DNA of 5,807 nt, taken from the NCBI GenBank assembly GCA_946622835.1, contig CAMOQI010000074.1:1-5807 (forward strand), written 5' to 3'. The DNA comes from an uncultured Candidatus Melainabacteria bacterium. GTDB taxonomy: Bacteria > Cyanobacteriota > Vampirovibrionia > Gastranaerophilales > Gastranaerophilaceae. Numbering within the stretch: position 1 is the stretch's first letter; every line of letters begins with the position of its first letter. Shown here in pieces: positions 1 to 5,807 of this stretch. The translations under genes and the position numbers were made by a program. The notes under the pieces are model-generated. The model saw only the letters and a list, made by a program, of their open reading frames with translations, was not told the DNA's origin and made no database searches.

Positions 1-1085
1 CAAGTTCCCATTGCATAAAAACAGGTTAAAACAATATTACATTCATTATCATAAACATAAATGAGGCGATGAGTCTGATCTAATGCATAAATAAAATTAT
101 CATTATCTATATCTACAGAAACAACGTTTTGAACCATGGGATTACCGTTATCCGTTTTTATTTCATTTTCAAGGAAATTAAACGAACTTGAAGACGCCGA
201 AGTACCGTCAATATTTCGCTTATAAAGGATATCTCCGCCTCCCGGTGAAAGTTTACGAATCTGACCAACACCGTTATCGTCTGTTTCGGTCTTACCTGTA
301 CAGGTGACCATATATCCCTCTTTATCTAAAGCTAAATCAACAAATGAATATGGCAACGATTTAACCGATACTTTTTTCTTTTCATCTGTTTGGGTCAGCT
401 TATCCCAAAGAAATGATAGGGTATCCAAGGCAGAAGTTTTTACATTATTTGCACCATAAAAGCCTAAAAATTCACCTGACGGAGAATAAGCAAGCGCGCC
501 GTAATAACAACCTGTGCTTATAATATATGTATATCCCTTATCATCTTTTGCAATTCTATATGGTTGGTAATAAAAATCATCAGGTAAAAGTGCCGAATCA
601 GGAGTATCCATATACTCTTTAATCATACCATCTGGTAACGCCACAATAATACGGCTGTTATTAGTGTAACAAATATAGATTTCACCGTTTTTATCAACGT
701 AAATTCCTTGTGCACCGTCAAAAGAAACATTACCGTTTTCATCAAAAACAGATATTGTTTTAAGGTATGAATAATTTTTATCTAAAACTACTATTTGAGA
801 ACGCTGACCTATAAGAAGATATACATTACCGTCCTTATCACTGCAAAGGTCGCTAAGTCCCATAAGAGATTTTTCCAAACCTAAGGATGTTGCATTGATC
901 ATCTTTGTGGATTTATACATTTCTTTAGACTTAACCGAAACTTGTATTCCGCTTTGAGTGTCTATGTGAGTGAATGCATCAGTAGGTTCTGCTGAAACAG
1001 AGATTGAAAATCCTGTTACCAGAACTAATATAACGCATATTACTGATATCAATCTCTTAAGCAAAATCTCCATTCTTCTAAACAT
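1..1085 (-). CDS. Secreted NHL-type beta-propeller protein, partial (C-terminus beyond the window)
   Basis: The frame runs open from an ATG at 1085 to the left edge, giving 361 residues without a stop, so the gene is 3'-truncated by the window. Residues 1-32 form a signal peptide: MFRRMEILLKR, a hydrophobic core, and a probable cut after VSA before EPTDAF. No lipobox cysteine is seen. The mature part shows about five propeller-like units, each with an acidic turn followed by a short aromatic strand: SDKDGNVYLL (82-91), VDKNGEIYIC (130-139), KDDKGYTYII (180-189), LDKEGYMVTC (253-262) and DIDNDNFIYAL (325-335). An insert near 211-246, rich in charged residues, separates units three and four. 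Such propellers commonly serve as binding or scaffold modules. From memory, similar operon members in Firmicutes sometimes carry a C-terminal Yip1-like membrane domain, but that part lies outside this window. It follows the second permease by 8 bases, so it should be made with the transporter. I cannot assign an enzymatic role. Confidence 0.85.
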   Translation of the reverse strand, partial: MFRRMEILLKRLISVICVILVLVTGFSISVSAEPTDAFTHIDTQSGIQVSVKSKEMYKSTKMINATSLGLEKSLMGLSDLCSDKDGNVYLLIGQRSQIVVLDKNYSYLKTISVFDENGNVSFDGAQGIYVDKNGEIYICYTNNSRIIVALPDGMIKEYMDTPDSALLPDDFYYQPYRIAKDDKGYTYIISTGCYYGALAYSPSGEFLGFYGANNVKTSALDTLSFLWDKLTQTDEKKKVSVKSLPYSFVDLALDKEGYMVTCTGKTETDDNGVGQIRKLSPGGGDILYKRNIDGTSASSSSFNFLENEIKTDNGNPMVQNVVSVDIDNDNFIYALDQTHRLIYVYDNECNIVLTCFYAMGT

Positions 1086-1093
1086 TTTATCAA

Positions 1094-1966
1094 TCATTCC
1101 TTTATACCAGATGTGCTCATTGTTTCCATTACATTACTTTGAGAAATTAAAAATACAAGAATGGGCGGTATCATTAATACTACTGTAACCGCCATAGCAC
1201 TACCCGAACGGGCAATACCACCCGCAGAAATAGAAGTCATTACCTGCGGTAATGTTTTTAACTGCTCACTAAAAATAGTTCCTTGCGGAATTATAGTCCA
1301 CATTTCCTGGAAGGACAATAATAACATTGTCATCCAAGCAGGTTTTAAAATTGGCATTATAACACTTACATACATTCGTATAACACTAGCGCCATCTATA
1401 CGTGCAGCTTCCATTAAAGCATCAGGCACAGAAACATCCATAAACTGCTTCATAAGGAAACAACCTGTAGCCGATGGAATTGCAGGTAGAATATATACCC
1501 AATATGTATCAATCATATAAAGTTTTGTGTAAATATAGTATCTTGGGATTGCCAATGTTACCGCATTGTATAAAAGCATTAACTGAACTATCCAGAACAA
1601 TGTTTTTCTTCCTCTTACTTTAGATTTTGAAAATCCAAAAGCCGCAAGAGATGCTACAATAATATGCGCAACAGTACCTGCAATAGCAACAAACAAGCTA
1701 TTGAAAAAATATCGTGATACAGGCACCTGCATTTTACCAAGTAACGAAGGTAACGCAAGATAGTTTTCAAGAGTTGGACGTTTTACAAAAAATTGCGGTG
1801 GGAATATAAGTAATTCGTCTAACGGTTTCAACGAAGTTATTATACAGTACACCAATGGTAAAATTGTAAACGCACCCGCTAAGAAAAGCATTGTGAAATA
1901 AAATATGTTTCCAGCAGTAGACCTTGTAAAGCGACGATACTGCGGAGTTGATTTTTTTGTAAACAT
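1094..1966 (-). CDS. Carbohydrate ABC transporter permease, MalG-like (CUT1, second permease)
   Basis: This 290-residue inner-membrane protein is the second half of the importer channel. About six hydrophobic segments are visible, near residues 20-45, 88-112, 122-145, 152-172, 207-224 and 257-276. The EAA loop starts at residue 186, with EAARIDGAS, the conserved glycine at 192 and proline at 205. TSLKPLDEL followed by PTLENYL near residues 44-70, RYFFNS at 85-90 and a short polar C-terminus are typical of the MalG/AraQ/YcjP branch. I place the start at 1966, where GGGGGAG sits 8 bases upstream. The frame stays open to an ATG at 2029, but that would add 21 residues encoded inside the end of the first permease, with no family-like sequence. 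The gene ends 8 bases before the propeller gene. The family call is secure. No partner ATPase is encoded beside it. Confidence 0.95.
   Translation of the reverse strand: MFTKKSTPQYRRFTRSTAGNIFYFTMLFLAGAFTILPLVYCIITSLKPLDELLIFPPQFFVKRPTLENYLALPSLLGKMQVPVSRYFFNSLFVAIAGTVAHIIVASLAAFGFSKSKVRGRKTLFWIVQLMLLYNAVTLAIPRYYIYTKLYMIDTYWVYILPAIPSATGCFLMKQFMDVSVPDALMEAARIDGASVIRMYVSVIMPILKPAWMTMLLLSFQEMWTIIPQGTIFSEQLKTLPQVMTSISAGGIARSGSAMAVTVVLMIPPILVFLISQSNVMETMSTSGIKE
1098..1102 (-). promoter_or_regulatory. Ribosome binding site of the propeller gene, inside the end of the second permease
   Basis: AAGGA lies within the last two sense codons (Lys-Glu) of the second permease, 12 bases before the ATG at 1085. 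The spacing is longer than ideal, so initiation may rely partly on ribosomes terminating at the TGA at 1096-1094. A second in-frame ATG at 1073 has no better SD and would remove charged residues from the signal peptide. Confidence 0.6.
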
Positions 1967-1974
1967 TAATACTA

Positions 1975-1981
1975 CTCCCCC
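1975..1981 (-). promoter_or_regulatory. Ribosome binding site of the second permease
   Basis: GGGGGAG lies 8 bases before the ATG at 1966 and begins two bases after the TAA stop (1985-1983) of the first permease. It decides the start: the alternative ATG at 2029 would place the start deep inside the upstream gene. Confidence 0.75.
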
Positions 1982-1982
1982 A

Positions 1983-2903
1983 TTAACTGTCGCTCTTGCC
2001 GACAAGATTAAGCAACGCACCGATACCAAATCGGAATGCTAATACCATAACAAATAAGAACATTGATAGCGCAGAAGCATAACCCATCTCATAACGTGTA
2101 GTACCTATATCTGAAATATAAGATACTAATGTATCAACCGAGTTGTTAACACTTGGATAACCGGCAAGTGTGGTAATTACTGTGCTAACCGAGAAAACAG
2201 CCTGAATCTGCATTACGGAGCTGAATAGCAAAATACTCTTCATTGAAGGTAATGTGACGTACCAAAGTTCGTGCCAGCGACTCCTTACACCGTCAATCGC
2301 AGCAGCTTCATATAGCTCTTCACTAACATTCTGCAGACCCGCAATATTAGCAAGGAACGAAACGCCCATACTCATCCATAACTGAACAATAATGATAATT
2401 GTCATATTATATGATGTATTCTGAAACCAGTTTATAGGCTCAGTTATAAAGCCAAAACTCATTAATATGTTATTGAGATAACCATATGAGTCACCTGAGA
2501 AAAGAATCTGCCATATAAAATAAGCATTACCTACAAGAGCCGGAGCATAGAAAATAAATGTCAAAATAACTCTTAAGGTCTTGGTAAATTCATTTATCAT
2601 CCAAGCGAGCATGAATGATAACAAAAAACTAACAGGACCTGCTACTATTGAGAAACGAAGTGTATTTCCAAGAACCTTCATAAACACATCGTCACCCGAA
2701 AACATACGTGAATAGTTTTCAAAACCAACAAATATGGGATTAGAAACCATATCGTAATCAAAAAGACTTAATGTTACAGAAGATAAAACGGGTAAAATAT
2801 TAAAAAGGAAGAAAAAGATTAAAAATGGCGCCATTATAGCATAAAACGAAAAGTCTTCGCTTGTTAATTTTTTCGTTTTAGAAATTATATTTATATTTTT
2901 CAT
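1983..2903 (-). CDS. Carbohydrate ABC transporter permease, MalF-like (CUT1, first permease)
   Basis: This 306-residue inner-membrane protein is one half of the translocation channel of a sugar importer. It has about six hydrophobic segments, near residues 20-43, 84-106, 113-134, 165-188, 222-245 and 274-297. The EAA loop that docks the ATPase is at residues 199-219: EAAAIDGVRSRW, then the conserved LP at 218-219. The N-terminal segment with FNILPVLSSVTLSLFDYD and the following FVGFENYSRMF are typical of the MalF/UgpA/LacF branch, which usually precedes the MalG-like partner. The length is normal for Firmicutes members, which lack the large extracytoplasmic loop of E. coli MalF. The start at 2903 is supported by AAGGAGG 7 bases upstream. 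Only 12 bases separate it from the binding-protein gene, and 16 bases separate its stop from the next permease, so co-expression is very likely. The family assignment is firm; the substrate is not readable from the sequence. Confidence 0.95.
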   Translation of the reverse strand: MKNINIISKTKKLTSEDFSFYAIMAPFLIFFFLFNILPVLSSVTLSLFDYDMVSNPIFVGFENYSRMFSGDDVFMKVLGNTLRFSIVAGPVSFLLSFMLAWMINEFTKTLRVILTFIFYAPALVGNAYFIWQILFSGDSYGYLNNILMSFGFITEPINWFQNTSYNMTIIIIVQLWMSMGVSFLANIAGLQNVSEELYEAAAIDGVRSRWHELWYVTLPSMKSILLFSSVMQIQAVFSVSTVITTLAGYPSVNNSVDTLVSYISDIGTTRYEMGYASALSMFLFVMVLAFRFGIGALLNLVGKSDS

Positions 2904-2910
2904 TTTCTTC

Positions 2911-2917
2911 CCTCCTT
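2911..2917 (-). promoter_or_regulatory. Ribosome binding site of the first permease, overlapping the upstream stop codon
   Basis: AAGGAGG is 7 bases before the ATG at 2903. Its two leading A bases are also the last two bases of the TAA stop (2918-2916) of the solute-binding protein gene. A ribosome finishing the first gene therefore sits on the initiation site of the second, an arrangement that favours coupled translation. Confidence 0.85.
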
Positions 2918-5753
2918 ATCTGTTTTCATATTGTTTCCACTTGCGTGCAATTTCCTCATCTGCTTCACTTGCAAACTGGAGAAGCGTTTGTTTTGCGTTT
3001 TTATTATTTTCAATAACATTCCAGAATGCCTGATATACAGAACGAGATACATAATAACTACCCGGATATTCAGGAACTTCTGATGCTTGCTTCATGGCAG
3101 TCATAATTACATCTTTCATTGAGGAATCCCATTCAAGACGCTCAAATGCTTCAACGTTTGATACAGATACACGTCCTGTAGGTCCTAAAATAGACTCAAC
3201 CTCACTTGAAAAAGACAACTGAGTATCTGCACTAACCCACCATTTAAGGAATTCCCAAGCCTGTTTGGGATTAGTTGTAGGTAGGTCAAAAATGGAACAA
3301 GCAGAACCCCCACCTGTTGAAGTATGATTGATATTGCCGTTTTCATCCTTAGTTCCAGGGACAAGTGCTACATCCCACAAACCATCAATTTCAGGGGCCG
3401 CAGCTTTAAGTGTTGTATAAAGATTATATGAACTTATACCAATTGGACAAGTACCTGTTCTAAAACGATTATAAAAGTCCATTGTTCTCGGTAATTTTAA
3501 CTTAGTATAAAAATCCGTCCACTCATTAAATGCCATAATAACATCGGAATTGCTGAGTCTTGTTGCCTTTCCGTCAGCCTGATAGATATCTAATCCCTGT
3601 TGCATTAAAAGGGTCGGGAAAATATTAATACTACCAATACCGATATTAGCCTGTGCTGTACTTGTAGCGGTATTATTTGGAAGCCATGCGGTTAAATTAT
3701 TTCTTGAAAGCAATTTAACTATTTCTTTAAAATCATCCCAAGTTTCAGGCACAGAAAGTCCCATTTCTTCGAAAATATCTGTGCGATAAAACATTAGGTA
3801 AAAAGACTGAGTATCGGGAAGACCGTAAAGACCGTCTTTATAATAATAAGGTAATTCTGCACCGTCCTGGAACCAACCTAAAACTTCGTCAATATCTTTA
3901 AATTGTTTAAGGTCATAAAGCATTCCACGCATTGCGAGATTAACAGGCTCTGATCTTGAGTGCTGTAACAAACAGTCAGGGCCCTGACCTGAAAGCACTG
4001 CCTGAACAACCGAAGCGTTAACAATCTGAACATCTACACGAATATCTGTCTTGGGTGTGAAATCACTTTGAATAAGTGAGTTAAGAACCTGTGCCTGGTC
4101 ACGTCCCCAGTTAACCCAAATCGTAATGCCATTACCATTCGAATCAGTACCGGAAATATTATTATAGTCACTACTGAATGAAACAAGGAATCTTTTAATT
4201 CCAAAAAGTAATTTTTCAAAACCGTTTGCTTTGTCAAAGGGTTCTTCTTCACTTGGAGAAACGAGAATGAATTTATCGATATCAAGAGGCATATCACTCA
4301 TTTCGAAAAGAACAGAAGCCAATGATGTGTACTTTGAGTAGTATTCATCCTTATATCTGTGAGCAACATAACGGTTATCTGCCATTAAATCAACAATCTG
4401 TTTCATATTGTTGATAATCGAAATATATGAACCACTCTTTTCCCCTGTTATTTTCTGGAGAGTTTTGCTTGATTTTTCAAGATTCTTTGAAATTTCCTTT
4501 AAAGTTTTTTCCATATCAGGAATCTGCTCGAACAAATCGTAATCGCGGTAAATATCAACCGATTCACCGGTTATCATCGTGATTTCAACATATAAATCAC
4601 TAAGGTCTGCAACAACCTTTTTTAACAAATCTCTGACTTCGGTAATTTCACCTGCTGTAACCTCAAATGAAATTGTGTGTTTGCCTTTTGAAAGATAAAT
4701 AAGATAAGGATCGTTATTATCGTCTGCAAAGAATCCGCTTTGCCATTTATAAGCATAAGAAAAACCAACAGCATCTGCATCATCAAAAGGCACTTTACCG
4801 TCAATTTTAAGTCTTCTGTAAACCTTAGCTCCCAATAACCCACTTTGTCTGAATGAGAAGCCCAATTTATAATAACCTTCTTCAAGTTCGGGTGTTTCCC
4901 ACTCTAAAACCTGACCCGGAGTTTTCCAGTTTCCACCGCCTATATAGTTAGATAAAACTTTATATGTATCATTAGGGGTTACATCAAGTGTTGCATTTTC
5001 AGATTTAGCCGTAAGCCAGTTACCAGTCTTTAGCTTTGCGGATTCACCCTCTATTATAATGGGTTTACCGTTATAATATTTTGAAGAATCTTTTGGTTTT
5101 TTATATTCATTTAAATCTTCCGGTGCAGAAAATGTAACCGATTCAATTTCAAATTCCGATTCACCGTTTACTAATGTAATAACATGTTTACCTTGTGACA
5201 AAGCGAAAAGATATTCTTCATCAGTCCAACGTGTAATATCCGAAACATTGTCAAAATAAAAACCTTCGAAAGGTACTTGTTCGGGTGCAAATTCGTTTCC
5301 AAGACCGTCAACACGGTTTCCGCCGTCTGCATCGCGGAAAATTCTGAAAAGATTTAATTTTTCTGCCTCTGCAAAGGGATATTCGCCGTCAATCATAAGA
5401 CCAAAAATCAAGTTACTTGTAGAATCACCTAAAGCTTTATATGAAAGACCAAAATTATAAAGTCCGTCCTGTATAACATCAATTTCAAATTCTATCTTAC
5501 TGTCTTTTAAAGTCTTGTTAATATTAACCGAGAAACTACCGGTTCCAACAGAATATGATGCGTTTTCCTTATATATAGCATAGTCCGCAATCTCATTCTC
5601 TGTTTTTTCAGTATTTCCAATGTTTAATATTTCATCTAAAACAATATCTTCCGTTGTTTGAGCATTGTCTGCAGAAGTTATCATACTAAAAGAAATTAAA
5701 AGCATAGTTAAAACAAGAATCACAGAAAGAAAACTTTTAATCGGCTTTTTCAT
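2916..5753 (-). CDS. Large multidomain extracellular solute-binding protein of a carbohydrate ABC importer
   Basis: This 945-residue protein is predicted to bind a sugar outside the cell and deliver it to the two downstream permeases. Residues 1-28 form a signal peptide: MKKPIK, a hydrophobic core, then a likely cut after ITSA. No lipobox cysteine is present. Residues about 55-210 and 228-367 are two related beta-sandwich domains that share the patterns DGEYPF/DGKVPF and LSQGKH/LSKGKH. The second opens with IIIEGESA, like CBM6/CBM35 modules. Residues about 368-540 are mostly helical, with a heptad-like stretch at 412-435. Residues about 541-945 resemble MalE-type binding domains: an ITIWVNW opening strand, GQGPDCLL, GLYGLPDTQS, LMFYRTDIFEEMGL, PETWDDF and a late QAWEFLKWWVSAD. 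Usual MalE-type proteins have 400-450 residues, so the N-terminal half is an addition. I chose the start at 5753 because AAGGAGA lies 10 bases upstream. A longer frame to 5804 exists but would bury the signal peptide. The SBP domain is secure; the N-terminal assignment is moderate and the substrate is unknown. Confidence 0.93.
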   Translation of the reverse strand: MKKPIKSFLSVILVLTMLLISFSMITSADNAQTTEDIVLDEILNIGNTEKTENEIADYAIYKENASYSVGTGSFSVNINKTLKDSKIEFEIDVIQDGLYNFGLSYKALGDSTSNLIFGLMIDGEYPFAEAEKLNLFRIFRDADGGNRVDGLGNEFAPEQVPFEGFYFDNVSDITRWTDEEYLFALSQGKHVITLVNGESEFEIESVTFSAPEDLNEYKKPKDSSKYYNGKPIIIEGESAKLKTGNWLTAKSENATLDVTPNDTYKVLSNYIGGGNWKTPGQVLEWETPELEEGYYKLGFSFRQSGLLGAKVYRRLKIDGKVPFDDADAVGFSYAYKWQSGFFADDNNDPYLIYLSKGKHTISFEVTAGEITEVRDLLKKVVADLSDLYVEITMITGESVDIYRDYDLFEQIPDMEKTLKEISKNLEKSSKTLQKITGEKSGSYISIINNMKQIVDLMADNRYVAHRYKDEYYSKYTSLASVLFEMSDMPLDIDKFILVSPSEEEPFDKANGFEKLLFGIKRFLVSFSSDYNNISGTDSNGNGITIWVNWGRDQAQVLNSLIQSDFTPKTDIRVDVQIVNASVVQAVLSGQGPDCLLQHSRSEPVNLAMRGMLYDLKQFKDIDEVLGWFQDGAELPYYYKDGLYGLPDTQSFYLMFYRTDIFEEMGLSVPETWDDFKEIVKLLSRNNLTAWLPNNTATSTAQANIGIGSINIFPTLLMQQGLDIYQADGKATRLSNSDVIMAFNEWTDFYTKLKLPRTMDFYNRFRTGTCPIGISSYNLYTTLKAAAPEIDGLWDVALVPGTKDENGNINHTSTGGGSACSIFDLPTTNPKQAWEFLKWWVSADTQLSFSSEVESILGPTGRVSVSNVEAFERLEWDSSMKDVIMTAMKQASEVPEYPGSYYVSRSVYQAFWNVIENNKNAKQTLLQFASEADEEIARKWKQYENR

Positions 5754-5763
5754 TACACAAAAA

Positions 5764-5770
5764 TCTCCTT
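5764..5770 (-). promoter_or_regulatory. Ribosome binding site of the solute-binding protein gene
   Basis: AAGGAGA lies 10 bases before the ATG at 5753. It decides the start in favour of MKKPIKSF over the in-frame ATG at 5802-5804, which would add 17 residues ahead of a normal signal peptide. The other visible upstream sequence, up to 5807, is AT-rich. I find no convincing pair of -35 and -10 boxes with correct spacing there, so the promoter probably lies mostly outside the window. Confidence 0.85.
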
Positions 5771-5807
5771 TGAGAAAAATAATTATCCTATTTTGTCTAT
5801 CCAAACT

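Noticed and set aside
970..1188. Plus-strand open frame of 72 codons
   Set aside because: It lies opposite the start of the propeller gene and the end of the second permease, both well supported, and its product has no recognisable family pattern. I treat it as an antisense shadow.
1161..1520. Plus-strand open frame of 119 codons
   Set aside because: It is fully antisense to the second permease, across its EAA loop, and has no SD of note or domain pattern.
4034..4297. Minus-strand open frame of 87 codons in another frame
   Set aside because: It sits inside the binding-protein gene, whose frame continues across it with clear domain logic.
4622..4885. Minus-strand open frame of 87 codons in another frame
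   Set aside because: It overlaps the second beta-sandwich domain of the binding protein and shows no independent start signal or family pattern.
5754..5804. N-terminal extension of the binding protein with a cysteine just before MKKP
   Set aside because: A start at 5804 would give a cysteine in GDFCVMKKP, but it precedes the hydrophobic signal core instead of following it, so it cannot be a lipobox. The SD at 5764-5770 supports the start at 5753.
5754..5807. Possible promoter in the AT-rich leader
   Set aside because: A GATAAT-like -10 element is visible, but no -35 element lies at 16-18 bases from it within the window, so I do not call a promoter.
1..5807. CRISPR arrays, tRNA or rRNA genes, transposases and terminators
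   Set aside because: I saw no direct-repeat array, RNA gene signature, transposase or stem-loop with a T-run in this window. The genes leave gaps of only 8 to 16 bases.

Overview
The window looks like a low-GC Gram-positive genome, most likely a Clostridia or other Firmicutes member. The DNA is AT-rich, the Shine-Dalgarno (SD) sequences are strong and of the AAGGAGG type, and the transporter type is one typical of that group. The assignment is an inference from sequence style; no marker gene is present.

All recognisable genes lie on the minus strand, so the window reads from right to left as one tight operon. Upstream of the first gene only 54 bases are visible, and they hold an SD sequence but no promoter I can defend. 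Gene 1 (5753 to 2916) encodes a very large secreted sugar-binding protein of 945 residues. A signal peptide is followed by two related beta-sandwich, carbohydrate-binding-like domains, a helical spacer, and an ordinary MalE-type solute-binding domain at the C-terminus. Gene 2 (2903 to 1983) and gene 3 (1966 to 1094) are the two inner-membrane permeases of a CUT1-type carbohydrate ABC importer (MalF-like, then MalG-like), each with an EAA loop. Gene 4 (1085 to beyond position 1) is a secreted NHL-type beta-propeller protein. It is cut by the window edge, so only its first 361 codons are visible.

The gaps between genes are 12, 16 and 8 bases. Each downstream SD touches or nearly touches the preceding stop codon, so translation is probably coupled along the whole operon. 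The likely working model is that the large binding protein captures an oligosaccharide outside the cell and hands it to the two permeases. An ATPase encoded elsewhere would power uptake, since none is present here, as is usual for CUT1 importers of Firmicutes. The propeller protein would assist at the cell surface. The substrate cannot be read from this window because no glycoside hydrolase or regulator is included.

The most unusual points are the oversized, multidomain binding protein with no lipoprotein cysteine, and its pairing with a secreted beta-propeller as a fourth operon member. Together they suggest a non-standard extracellular capture apparatus around an otherwise ordinary sugar importer.
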